A stretch of DNA of 64,000 nt from Ascoidea rubescens DSM 1968 (lineage: Eukaryota; Ascomycota; Saccharomycetes; Ascoideales; Ascoideaceae): positions 186,001 through 250,000 of the forward strand of contig NW_017962931.1 of assembly GCF_001661345.1 (NCBI RefSeq). Reading direction: 5' to 3'. The notes beneath the pieces are model-generated. The model made no database searches and had not been told where the DNA came from. It saw nothing but the letters and a program-made list of their open reading frames with translations. Each line of letters starts with the position of its first letter. Within the stretch, counting starts at the first letter, position 1. A program made the translations under genes and the position numbers. Positions 10,543 through 21,202 of this stretch are shown here, piece after piece.

Positions 10543-12222
10543 TTATTGAATATTTTTTTTCCCGGATGGTATTAATTTCGCCTTCAAATGAGGTTTGTCC
10601 TTTAATTCGTAGGAATCGAAATCAAACAAGTCGGGTATTTTGATATATTCGACTTTATCAGGATAGTTATTCATAATCTGGGTGATGTTTGGGTAGGGAT
10701 GGTGGCCAGTGGTCGAGTGTCTTGTTGGAATATAATTTTCCAATAGTTTTCTTGAGTTGGGGATTTTGTAGTCGTTGAGGTTGATGTTTCGTAGTTCGTC
10801 AAAAAACTCTAGAGAAATTGCGTCGATGGCAGATATTCTTTCAATTGGAGAGTATTGCAAGAAGCTGGATAATAGTTTTATTGTAAACTCGTCTATTGAG
10901 TAGTTTCGAGTTATTTGAGGAAACTGGTTTGGGTGTTTGTTCAACACGCGAATCAAGGGAATTGGTCTTATTTGGGGAAATTTATGGTCCATGTAGTTGG
11001 GATTCATGGCTTTAATTTGCAATCTTGTGGGAGTACCTAGGATTTTGATGATTTCGACCAATTGGTCAATGCCAGAATCACCAGGAAACAAAGGTTGACC
11101 AAGGATTAGTTCAGCCATCACACAACCCACGGACCAGATGTCGATTTTTGTGGTGTAGTTTGAGGAGCCAAAGATTAGTTCAGGGGCCCTGTAGTATCTG
11201 GAGCAAATGTAGGATACGTTTGGCTCGTTGATGTTGAGGATTTTAGCGGAACCAAAGTCACACAATTTGAGAATATGATTAAAGGGGTTTACGAGCAAGT
11301 TTTGAGGTTTGATATCTCGATGGCAGATGTTGGATTGGTGAATGTAGTTGAGAGCTCTTAGGAGTTGATAGATGTATAGTTTGATTTCGATAAGTGGCAT
11401 TGATAGTTTTTTGTTCAAGTAAAAGTGGGAGGTTTTATATATTGTTTCTGGGATGAATTCAAGGATTAGATTAAGGTATAGTTCGTCGTTGTTGGTGGTT
11501 GAGTAGAAAAAGTATTTTAGGTCGATGATGTTTTTATGAGATATTAATTTCATGATTTGAAGTTCTCTGTTTTTGAATCGTTTGTCTTGAAGGACTCTTT
11601 TAACGGCTACTATTTCGTTTGTATTTATGATTTTGGTTTGAAAGACTACACCAAACGAGCCATGGCCGACCATTGTGCAGTTGTTGTAGGTTATTTGTTT
11701 GAATTCTCCAGTATGGCCATCTTGGACTTGTTCGGTTATCAAGTCGTTATTTGGTAGGACTGGAGATGAGCTTGAGTTATTGATGTTATTAATGTTATTA
11801 ATGTTATTAATGTTATTAATGTTGTTGATATTATTCATATTATCGTTATTGATGTTATTATTGATGTTGTTATTGATGTTGATATTATTAGTATTGTTAG
11901 TACTGTTAGTACTGTTAGTATTGTCAGTATTGTTAGTATTGTTAGCAGTATGAGTGGTGGTAGTGGTATGATTGTTGATAGGTTCGGATGTATTGTTTGA
12001 ATTACTGTGATTGTTGATGTTGTTAGTATTAATATTATTAATATTATTAGTATTATTAGTATTGTTAGTATTGTTAAAGTTGTTAAGGTTAGTGTTATTG
12101 TAGATTATTGGGTTGGACAGGTCGTTGTCTTGGGTATTGGCGATGCTATTGTTGATAGAATTTGAGGAACGATTGTTTATTGATCTTGTCGCAATAGAGG
12201 CTCTTGCAGACATATTAGACAT
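10543..12222 (-). CDS. RIM11: GSK-3 family serine/threonine kinase, RIM11-like
   Basis: 559 aa. The N-terminal 165 residues are an Asn/Thr/Ile low-complexity extension. The kinase domain spans about 178-475: glycine loop [11 protein letters not shown] near 182, VAVKR, catalytic [10 protein letters not shown] near 304, DFGSAK near 326, activation-loop [13 protein letters not shown] near 340 with the tyrosine phosphorylated in GSK-3 kinases, then [14 protein letters not shown]. The blocks [17 protein letters not shown] and YFFDELR-type C-terminus match Rim11/Mrk1 more closely than Mck1 or Ygk3, from memory. Rim11 phosphorylates Ume6 and Ime1 to allow meiotic entry; GSK-3 kinases also act in stress responses. 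Two closely spaced Gcn4/AP-1 type sites lie about 475-495 bp upstream. Paralogue choice is moderately sure; the family is certain. Confidence 0.8.
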   Translation of the reverse strand: MSNMSARASIATRSINNRSSNSINNSIANTQDNDLSNPIIYNNTNLNNFNNTNNTNNTNNINNINTNNINNHSNSNNTSEPINNHTTTTTHTANNTNNTDNTNSTNSTNNTNNININNNINNNINNDNMNNINNINNINNINNINNINNSSSSPVLPNNDLITEQVQDGHTGEFKQITYNNCTMVGHGSFGVVFQTKIINTNEIVAVKRVLQDKRFKNRELQIMKLISHKNIIDLKYFFYSTTNNDELYLNLILEFIPETIYKTSHFYLNKKLSMPLIEIKLYIYQLLRALNYIHQSNICHRDIKPQNLLVNPFNHILKLCDFGSAKILNINEPNVSYICSRYYRAPELIFGSSNYTTKIDIWSVGCVMAELILGQPLFPGDSGIDQLVEIIKILGTPTRLQIKAMNPNYMDHKFPQIRPIPLIRVLNKHPNQFPQITRNYSIDEFTIKLLSSFLQYSPIERISAIDAISLEFFDELRNINLNDYKIPNSRKLLENYIPTRHSTTGHHPYPNITQIMNNYPDKVEYIKIPDLFDFDSYELKDKPHLKAKLIPSGKKNIQ

Positions 12223-12772
12223 AAAAACGGGAATATAGATAATAAGGAATCGAGCAGAAGAGAGCGAGCAAAGCAGAGAATGGGAGGATATGATAGGGCA
12301 GAATATTAGATTTGTTTAATAAACTAGTGAGGATAAAGTTGAAAAAAAAATGGAACCAAAGAGGGAGTAGAGTAGGAGAGTAGGACTACAAGATCAAGGT
12401 AATGTATTGGATGAAAAAGGCAAAACCGAGAATGAAAAGCCTATTAGCTACCACTGCCTCTCGTGAGTGTGGTGGAGACCCTGGAAAGGAGCTGGAAGTG
12501 GAGAGGGGGAGGAGGAGGAGGCAAAGAGCAGACAGAGAAAACAGCAGAAACAGCAACAGCAGCAAAAACAGCACACACAGCACACACAAGAGCTGGGAAC
12601 AAAGAGCACGAGGAGGTGGTGGTGAAGATGCATGAACAGCTCCAGCGTCTGGCGCTGAGCACAGCGTGGCCCGGTGTGGGGTGAGGCCGGTGCACCGCTG
12701 ACTCAGCCGTGAGTCAGCGCCAGGGCTGCGTTCGGCTTGCGTAAGCGGTTGGTAAGCACTACACGTGTTTAT
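12223..12772. other. GC-rich promoter region of the GSK-3 kinase gene
   Basis: The first 200 bases are AT-rich. From about 12440 the sequence turns GC-rich and continues so into the 3' end of the malate dehydrogenase gene. Frames on both strands are low-complexity mirror images (Ser/Leu versus Glu/Arg/Ala) and are not supported as genes. Confidence 0.6.
12696..12719 (+). promoter_or_regulatory. perfect dyad carrying two Gcn4/AP-1 sites
   Basis: Two 10-base arms, CGCTGACTCA and TGAGTCAGCG, are exact inverted repeats around a GCCG spacer. Each contains the bZIP consensus (TGACTCA at 12699-12705, TGAGTCA at 12710-12716). It sits upstream of the minus-strand kinase gene and 54 bp past the malate dehydrogenase stop. 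Binding by Gcn4 or a Yap/AP-1 factor is inference. Confidence 0.6.
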
Positions 12773-13774
12773 TCACAAGTGGGTGCCGCTGACGTAGTTC
12801 TGGCCCTGCGCGACGTTCTGCCTCACGCGGCTCACAGCTGTCTCCACAAGCCGCCTCTCGGTGGCGTCGAGCGTGCGGAGGAGCCCGCTATCGACGCCGA
12901 CGCACTCGCCCCTGGCGTTGATTTCGAGCGGCATGGAAAAGTACTCCACGTGCAAGAGTCCTGGTACCGGCTGGGCGAGCCCGACGTAGGCGCTTTCGCC
13001 CGCTCCGTCGCCGCTGGTTCCCGAAAGCCTGGCCAACAAGCAGCACACAAAGCGGTGTCCAGCAAACGCCATCGAGAGCGTAGCTGATCCTCGCCCATTC
13101 TTGGCCTCAACAACCTCGTCGCCGCCGTTTTGAACCCTTTTCACAAACCTTTCATACTCAATTGCACTCAACTTGCTCTTGATCTCCCTGTTCAAAATAA
13201 TGGGAACAATGCTTTCCTTGGAATGACCCCCAATCACTCGAATGCTCTCTTGAATAGCATTGTCGTACTCATAGATGCCCTTTCCATTCAATATCTCTCT
13301 TAAAAACACCTCGCTTCGGATCAAGTCTAACGTAGTTATCCCATATATCTTGTTTCTCTTATCAATTCCCCTTTTTTTGAACATTTCACAGACGATGGGA
13401 ACCAACGAATTCACTGGATTGCTGATTACCAAAACGATTGAGTTCTCACTGAACTCGATGATTTTGTTGACCAATTTCCGAATAATCAAACAGTTCTTGT
13501 TAAACAATTCGTCTCGACTGATATCACTAGAGCTTCGTCCAATTCCAGCACAAATTATAACAATGTCACTGTTTTCCAAACATTCCTCCATCTCTTCTTC
13601 TTTCTCATATCCTTGAACTTTACATCTTCTGTCGATATGTGACAAGTCACTTGCGACACCATATCCTCCATAGATATCGTATAGCGATAACTCATCGACT
13701 GACTCATTCAACTTGAGAAGTAATGATAATGGTTGCCCAATACCTCCCCCAGCTCCTAATACACTAACCTTCAT
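12773..13774 (-). CDS. malate dehydrogenase, divergent
   Basis: 333 aa, NAD-dependent (S)-malate/oxaloacetate oxidoreductase family. The Rossmann start [19 protein letters not shown] is at the extreme N-terminus, with no room for a mitochondrial presequence, so a cytosolic or peroxisomal form (Mdh2/Mdh3-like) is suggested. [19 protein letters not shown] (substrate Arg) and [11 protein letters not shown] (catalytic His) are present. The mobile substrate loop, usually RKPGM followed by TR, is replaced by RSSSDISR: one residue longer, without the Lys-Pro-Gly, although both flanking arginines remain. The C-terminus SGTHL is at best a weak match to a PTS1 signal. The last 110 codons are strikingly GC-rich compared with the first 220, yet contain no CTG. 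Next gene downstream is the GSK-3 kinase, same strand. Confidence 0.85.
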   Translation of the reverse strand: MKVSVLGAGGGIGQPLSLLLKLNESVDELSLYDIYGGYGVASDLSHIDRRCKVQGYEKEEEMEECLENSDIVIICAGIGRSSSDISRDELFNKNCLIIRKLVNKIIEFSENSIVLVISNPVNSLVPIVCEMFKKRGIDKRNKIYGITTLDLIRSEVFLREILNGKGIYEYDNAIQESIRVIGGHSKESIVPIILNREIKSKLSAIEYERFVKRVQNGGDEVVEAKNGRGSATLSMAFAGHRFVCCLLARLSGTSGDGAGESAYVGLAQPVPGLLHVEYFSMPLEINARGECVGVDSGLLRTLDATERRLVETAVSRVRQNVAQGQNYVSGTHL

Positions 13775-14649
13775 TGCAAATGAAAAACACCAAAATAATG
13801 ATTTATAATGATTTATAATAATTTTCTAATGATTTTGTAATAAATGATATGGAAAGTATTGTATTCAATATACTGTATTCAAAATTTTCTCTTCAAATTA
13901 TACTGAAATTTCAAATACAAATCATATAACAAAATATAAAAATACACTATGAATATATTAGAATATATTAGAATATATTAGAATATATTATGAATATTCT
14001 ATGAATAAAAGATGTATCAAAATATAATATTCTGTTAGATTGCTACTCCCATTCCTTTTCTCGCCTTTATATTCACTACGCTTTCCATTCTTTAATCACA
14101 CTCATTTTTTATCCTTTTCCCTCCTCAGTCCCTCTCTCTTTTTCCAGGCCTTTCTCGTCATTCTTTGCCTTGCTTTGTAGTGGAGAATCTATCGTTCTTG
14201 GGATATTTTATACTATTTTATACCATTTCATTCATCTCTCAATTCAACCAATCATATCTCCCAATTCAATCTCATCTCTCAATTATCCTTCTCTTCCCTT
14301 TTTTCTTTCATTTGGATCACGAATAAAATTAATTTAACATAAAATTAAATAACATACTAAATAAAAATACTAAAAATACTAAAAATAAAATAAAATAATA
14401 TAAAATAATATAAAATAATATAAAATCAAATCAAATCAAATACTAAAAAAAATAAAATTAAATAAAATACTAAATATTAATAAAAAATAATAAAAAATAA
14501 AAAATGAAAAAAAAAATGTAAAAATGTAAAAAATGTAAAAAACGATAAATAACTCAAGTCTATTGTTTAATTTTAATCTTTCATTCCCAATCATAATTAT
14601 ATAACTTTATATTATATTATATCAATCCAATTTATTTTCTAACTACCTT
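13775..14649. other. AT-rich intergenic region, malate dehydrogenase promoter and CLA4 3' end
   Basis: 875 bp without a gene. It contains short A/T repeats (GAATATATTA x4 at about 13958-13990; TAAAATAA units around 14390-14425) and a pyrimidine-rich patch at 14040-14320 with CTC/TCC runs. Confidence 0.55.
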
Positions 14650-14753
14650 TCAATCATGATGTTGGTGTAAATTGGAAGTTCCATTACCATTACCATTACC
14701 ATTACCATTACCATTAACATTAACATTAACATTGTTATTGTTATTGTAATTTC

Positions 14754-14826
<73 letters not shown>

Positions 14827-17800
14827 TCCATTATTAATGTTTTGATTGTTCTGATATTGTCTCTCTTTTTCAATCATTCTCTCTTCTCGAAGCCTTTGTT
14901 CTTCGGCTTCTTGTCTCTTAAATTCCAATAATGGCGCTAATCCAGATATTGGACATGCACTCTTCAAAAATTCATGTTTTATTAAATCGTCTGCTGTAGC
15001 CCTATATGGCACTTCCACACATAAACATATCGACAAAAATTTCATAATACTATCACTCAATTCTCCTGGATTTTTCAATTTAGGTGTTCCATGAGTAGCT
15101 ATCAAAAATAACGCTCTTAGTGGCTCCTCAGTTAAATATGGTGGCTCTCCTTCAATCATCTCAATTGTCATAATACCCAATGACCAAATATCAATTTTCT
15201 CATCATATTCCTTTTGTTTAACAACTTCGGGCGCCATCCAATACGGTGTACCAACCATTGTAGCTCGCTTGTTTCTTTGCTGTGTCAATTTGGCACAGTA
15301 CCCAAAATCGGTTATCTTAACGTTTCCTTTAGAGTCCAATAACACGTTATCCGACTTGATATCTCTATGAATAATATGTTTTTTGTGTAAAAATCCCAAC
15401 CCTTTAGTCGTCTCCAAACAAATTGCTGCTATTTGAGGTTCACTCAACCTATCATTTCTATCAATCACATCAGTCAATGATCCTCCTTCCATATACTCCA
15501 TAACCACCCACAATTCGGATGATCCTCTCAAATATGCTTCCAAAAAATTCACAATGTTTTTGTGCTGTGAATCCTTCATGACTAAAATTTCATTTACAAT
15601 CAATTCCTTTCTAGGTTGTTTAGCTAAATTCATTTGCTTAACTGCTACTTTTGAGCCCTTTCTTCTCAATGCTGTTGCAAGATAAACACTGCCTGAAGCA
15701 CCTTGTCCAACTCTTTCAATCATACGGAAATATGGTTTTGGATCGGTGTTGATAACAACTGATTTCAATTTAGCCATGATTTGTGCGTCGTCCATTTGCG
15801 ACATTCGTTTCTCGTCTTGTTTTTTCAATTTATTTATTGGGTTTTTATCCTTTATTGGTAAATCTGGGGGACTAACAGCATTTTGATGTTGATGGCCTTT
15901 AACATTGTTACGTTCTGAGCTTTTATTTGGCGTATGTAATGGTTTTAATACTGGAACTTGTGCTTGTAATTTTGGTGCTTTTGGCGAATGTAGTTTATCA
16001 TTCAAATTTAATTTTTCTGTTTCATTGCTGACTTTTGAAGTGTCCGATGATAAGGAAGTTCTCTTGTATTGAATTTTTAATGGATTTGTAGGTTCTAAGT
16101 TTGCCGAGGGATAATTGTCTGGTAAGTTTTTGCCTTTACTATTATTGACCAAATTCAGTAGTCCATTGTTTTGGTTTGGATGATTGTTGTTATTAGTATT
16201 TGCAATAGTATTTGATTTTATTTTATTTAAACCGTTAAATTGTTTTTCCGTGAGATCAGCTCTTGGTGGAATACCATTGTTGTTGTTGTTATTATTTAAA
16301 TGATATTTTAAAGGAGGAGGAGCAGGAGCATTCCTCATTGGAACCAAATCATCGTTTTGGCTTGATTTTTTCGTCCTTAGATAGAGAGGTTGCTGATTAG
16401 GTTTGTTGGCAGGAATTGGAGTTTTTGGAGCGCCAGGAGGAGCGGGAGCTCGCCTCGATGGAGTAAAATTGTCACTTATAAATAAGGGTTTCAGATTTGC
16501 ATAGGTTGGAGGTTTTGACCATTCATTTAGTTTTGCATTGAGTATTTTAGCTGAACCGTTATTGTTTTGATTATTATTATTATTAGTGTTGTTATTGTTA
16601 TTTTTAGCGTTATTATTATTATTATTAGCGTTGTTATTGTTGTTGTTAGTGTTGTTTGTATTTGAAGTGGTATTTGAAGTGTCGGTTTCATTGTTACTAT
16701 TTATGCTGATATTTCCGTTTGAATTGTTTGATTTAGTTGAGGAATTTGATTTTGTTCTTAAATTAAAGGGTTTCAAATTCACACTGGGACTTGGAGAAGG
16801 AACCTTATTGTTGTTATTAGCAAGATTGCTAAGGTTACTATTGATATTGATGGTGTTGCTGTTTGTGTTGTTGACGCTGCTGATATTATTTGGATTAACT
16901 TCAGCGTAAAATTCCAAGGCTTCGATGACAGCAGTTGGATTTTTTAGCATTTCTTCATTTGTGATTTTGGAGGTTTTCAATAATTTCTTCCAGTTTTCAG
17001 GTAGACCAATTAAACTACCGGAATTTGGATCGAAACCGACATGAACTTTGTGGGAAAAATTAGTTGGTCTTGATACACCGGACTGGTTTATGTTGGACAG
17101 AGAGTTATTGTTTGAGATTGAGGAAATGGCAGGGGAGCTATTTAAGGAAGAAGAGGTGGAAGAAGAGTTTAGAGATCTGTTTTTGATTGAGTTTGAGGAA
17201 TTTCTAGTTGCGTGGTTGATTTTGTCTAGCCAGTCTTTTAGTTCAATGTCGCTTTTGCAGGAGACATAGAAGGACCTTTCATAGGAGTTGTTTGTTGAGT
17301 TTTGAGTTGTTATGATTTCGAAGCAGCAGGATTTGATGTTATTTTTGATTACTTTTTTGAGGAAGATGAGTTTTAGTTTGAAGGCGATTAGGGAGTCGTT
17401 GTTGAAGTAGTTTATGCCATCAATTTTGCCATCAAAGTTGTTGTTGATTGAGTTATTTAGATTTGGGTTTGAGATATTTTGGATTCTGATATTTTTCATT
17501 CTTAGATTTGAAATTGAATCGGAGGGTTTTCCCTTATTATAGAAGATTAGGTCTTGGTTTGTTAGGATGAGAAATTTCTTTGACCATTTGGAGAAGAGCA
17601 TGCCTTCTTCCTTGAGGTAGATGTAGCCCTGATTTATGATGGTTGAGGTGTTTAATTGAGGGAGATAGAAGGTCTTTGAGGATGGAGATAGAGGGCCAAG
17701 GCTCAGGATGGTTGAATTGGAAGAATTTAAGAAAGTCAGGTCAGTGGTGATTGACTGTGAAGTTAAGTTTCTTTTCATAACGGGAGGAGATATGATGGTG

Positions 17801-17940
17801 GTATAAGTGGGATTTGAAGAAGTTGTAGAGCTAGAGAGAAGGGTAGAGGTGGAAGAGGCAGAAGAGAAGGGAGGTCTTGGGGCAGGGCCAGGGTTGTTGA
17901 AGGAGTTATCATAATTGGAGGTTGTTGAAGATAGAGACAT
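14650..17940 (-). CDS. CLA4: CLA4, p21-activated (PAK) kinase with PH domain
   Basis: 1096 aa. PH domain at about 100-240 (GYIYLKEEGMLFSKWSKKF). CRIB/PBD at about 286-345 (SRPTNFSHKVHVGFD, then GLPENWKKLL) binds GTP-Cdc42. A long Asn/Pro linker includes APAPPGAPKTPIP and other proline motifs that could bind SH3 domains. The kinase domain at about 735-990 has VGQGASGSVYLA, VAVKQMN, HRDIKSDNVLL near 857, DFGYCA and GTPYWMAPEVV near 897. The PH-CRIB-kinase order separates Cla4 from Ste20, which lacks the PH domain. Cla4 is a Cdc42 effector for septin assembly, budding and mitotic exit. Unusually, a poly-Asn and (NG)n/(VN)n tail of about 60 residues follows the kinase domain; S. cerevisiae Cla4, as I recall, ends soon after its kinase domain. 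Confidence 0.94.
14754..14826 (+). repeat. (ATT)n trinucleotide tract in the CLA4 tail
   Basis: Pure trinucleotide run encoding about 24 consecutive Asn residues (AAT) on the minus strand, flanked by hexamer runs encoding Asn-Gly and Val-Asn repeats. Confidence 0.9.
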
Positions 17941-20900
17941 TTTTGGGAGAAATCAAGAGAGGAGGCGAGAGTAAGAGGTGGTAGGATATTAAGATGGTAG
18001 AGTAGTGAGGTAGTGAGAGAGGAATATAATGTGATAGTATAGTGGTATAATAGTATAATAGTATAATAGTATAGTAATACACCGTTGGATAGTGAAGTAT
18101 TATTTTGATAATCTTAATATAGATGGATAAATATTATATGATTATATGACTATATGATTATATAATCATATAATAATATGATAATATGATAATATGATAA
18201 TATGATAATATGATAATATGATAATATGATAATATGATAATATGATAATATGATAATATGATAATATNGATAATATGATAATATGATAATATGATAATAT
18301 GATAATATGATAATATGATAATATGATAATATGATAATATGATAATATGATAATATGATAATAATAATACTATTGATGTGATTAATGATGATTATTATGT
18401 CAGTATCAGAAATAAGAAGAGGAGTAATTCAAGGTGAAAAGAATATAAGCTGAAATGAAGAGTGTGATTGAGTGGTTAATAGAAAAGAAGTGGGTAGGAT
18501 TAGTATCAGACTTTTGAAAAGTATAAAAAGTATGAAAAATATGAAAAATATAAGATTGGATAAGAAGTGTATGAAATTGTATGATTTGGATAAGATATGA
18601 AATCAGTGAAAAAATGGATAAGAAGTGATGAATAATAAAGAATAAAGAATAAAGAATAAAAAATAATAAACAAATGAAATGATAAGTATTGGTATTCTTC
18701 TCTCAAGTAATAGAAGAGAAAAGAAAAAACCTTTTGAAGAAAAGTTAAAATAAGCAGAAATGAATAAAAATAAGAATATGAATAAGAATATGAAAGTAAT
18801 CCCAATAAGAAGAAAGCAGGTAGTGAAGTAGAATCAAATAAAAGGGAATAAGCGTCAACTGCTATTATAGTTGGATCTTGATATTGAAACAATAAATATA
18901 ATAAACGTAGGAATTATAATTAATGCAATTAGGATAATTAATATTATTTAATCAGTATATGGGCGAAAGTGGTTGAAACAATAAATAATCTTGTTGGAGG
19001 AAAAAAGACAGACTAACAAACTGCCTCTCTGCGAAAAGAAAGAGTGGAAAAAGAAAGAATAAAAAGGAAATGCCGAAATAAACACGCTGTGCAGCAGAAA
19101 CACATGCAACAGACACAACAGAAAAAGCACCACCACCACCACCAACATTCACCGAGAACCTATTCCCACTCAGCTGGCTGGCTTTGCTCGGTTGTGACAT
19201 CGTGTTTCCAGCGTTGCTCGGCACTCAGCAGCACTCCCTGTCTGCTTCCTGCCTTCTCTCTGTTGTCTCTGCTTCCTGTCCTGCCTCCTTTTCTTCTGCC
19301 ACTGCTGCTGCTGCTTCCTCTCCTGCAGACGTTAAGCCCCTTCCACGCGCAGGCCTGGACTCTTGTCGTGGTACACGCGCGCATCTGCAGATATATGCGC
19401 GGCACTAAGCAGCGACCGTCAAATAAGCTAATGCCCCTCCGATAGAAGCACGTCTTGTCGCTGCACGTGGTCTGAACACAGACCCTGGCACCCAGGTCCA
19501 CCGCCAAAACACAATCCAGTTGGCTGCCTCAAACGGCGAGAGCTACCAGCGCTGTGCGGTGGTGATTCCTAACGCGCGTCGCACGCCAGTGGCACGCCCG
19601 TCCGTGTTTCACTTCCGCAGCCCCAAACAACGTGACGGCCTTGGCCACACGCCTAACACGGTGCTTGCTAGTGTAATAAGTCTTACAATCGTAGCTATAA
19701 TACAATCCGTTATTTGGTTATTTACAGATTATATTAACTATTATTTATGGTAGAATAATATGTATTTAGCTAATTTAAATAAAACCTTATTCCTTATTGT
19801 TCTTCTTCTCTTTTAATTCCTTGTTGAGTTCCTACTCTTTATATATTGATATTTCTATTAAACTTGGGGCGATCTGTTTCAAGAACTGAAACACTATATG
19901 TGGCAAGTCCCTTTTGAATTGAGTCTGGCTTTGATTACCTAATAAAATCATGTGCCATAAGAATCGCACGCTAGCCCTTGTTTTCTTGTACGCGTGCTGT
20001 TCACGCTTTTGCGCATTCTCCACGACGCTGGAACTAAACACTTTTGTGTGCACACGTGTGTTGTCTTGTGCGTGCATTGCTGCAGGCTTGCAGCGGTACT
20101 ATTCCACTAGGTTTTTGAGCCGGTACTATTGCGCTGGTGCTGGCGGGCCGTTATCCACGTTATTCAGCGGTATTGATGCTCCCACCAAGATCGCGATTTG
20201 CTCATTTCCACAGTTTTCGACCATGGAAGAACTCGACCTGCAAATTGATCCACTCCATCATCGACCCCACAATCGTTTGCTCCTGCTTACTCTTCTGCTT
20301 AGTTTTTTTCTTTTCCTTCTCCATCGATTCTACGGTTTGGTTTGTCCTTCGTTTACGTTTTCATCTGTCATAGCGCCGGTTTTTATTCTGCCATTTCTGT
20401 TTGCTCAGATCGGGACTTCCTTTAACAGTATTCCAATATTCTGCCACACCTTGAAAATCAATACACATTTTACTTCATTTCAACCCTCTTCCTCATCTGT
20501 CCCACCTAATTCCCTCATTTATTTGCAATTGTAACCAATCATTTCTTACAATTATTTCCAAAAAGCTTTTAACTTTCCAATCACTTATCATCGAACTTTT
20601 ATTATTCAAAATATTTTCCTTCAGTGTTCAAAATATCAACAAAACAATCTCTAAAAAACAATTGCTCAACAAAACTTTATCATTAAATATCAATTAGTCA
20701 AATAATTTACACCATGAGATTATTCTACCGATATTAATTCAATTCAATTAAATTAAATTCAATTCAATTAATTCAAATTATTGTATTGTAATATAGAAAT
20801 ATATTAGAATATATTCAATCTATTCTTATATCAATAATGGTTATCAATTCATTATCAAAAGAAATGCCGCAAATAATATTAATTGAACCCAAGGTTTATT

Positions 20901-21202
20901 TAAAATTGATATTAATTAACATAAAATATCAATATGATTACTAAGATAATCTCTTGAATACCTTTTTCTTTAATCTTACTAATCTTATTTAATGTCCTAT
21001 TATTCAACCTGACCCGTCTTTTCATCTTCATCATATCTTTTCTGCTATTTCCTGTTTAGGCTTCTATTTATTTTTATATATATTCACCAATTATTGCCCA
21101 TTATTTTATACTCCACTACATTTTACTATACTATACTATACTATATTATTTTAGATTTTACTATATTATTTTGGGTTGTAATATATCATATAACTTTTCA
21201 TA
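17941..21202. other. 3.3-kb gene-free region between divergent CLA4 and the MFS gene
   Basis: Contains, in order: AT-rich CLA4 upstream DNA, an ATAATATG octamer satellite (18173-18366), AT-rich DNA, a GC-rich island at about 19130-19660, a short AT-rich gap, a second GC-rich island at about 19970-20230, then a pyrimidine- and AT-rich run to the MFS start. Frames of 60-194 codons exist in the GC-rich parts (for example 19950-20534 plus) but overlap one another on both strands, lack recognisable domains and follow base composition. I looked for tRNA, snRNA, RNase P and SRP RNA signatures and found none. At 3.3 kb it is the longest gap in the window and could hide an RNA gene. Confidence 0.5.
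18173..18366 (+). repeat. ATAATATG octanucleotide satellite
   Basis: About 24 head-to-tail copies, nearly perfect, with one undetermined base (N) at 18268. An imperfect A/T palindromic lead-in runs from about 18130. The N suggests assembly uncertainty, so the true array may be longer. Confidence 0.93.

Noticed and set aside
12840-12860. Idea that the GC-rich half of the malate dehydrogenase gene is horizontally acquired
   Set aside because: GC rise coincides with a promoter-linked island like the others here and the protein fold runs through unchanged.
12737-13113. Frames on the plus and minus strands over the malate dehydrogenase 3' end
   Set aside because: Shadows of the MDH gene; conserved MDH motifs decide the coding strand.
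19950-20534. 194-codon plus-strand frame starting with ATG in the GC-rich gap
   Set aside because: No domain, Cys/Ser/Phe/Leu-rich, overlapped by other frames; composition explains it.
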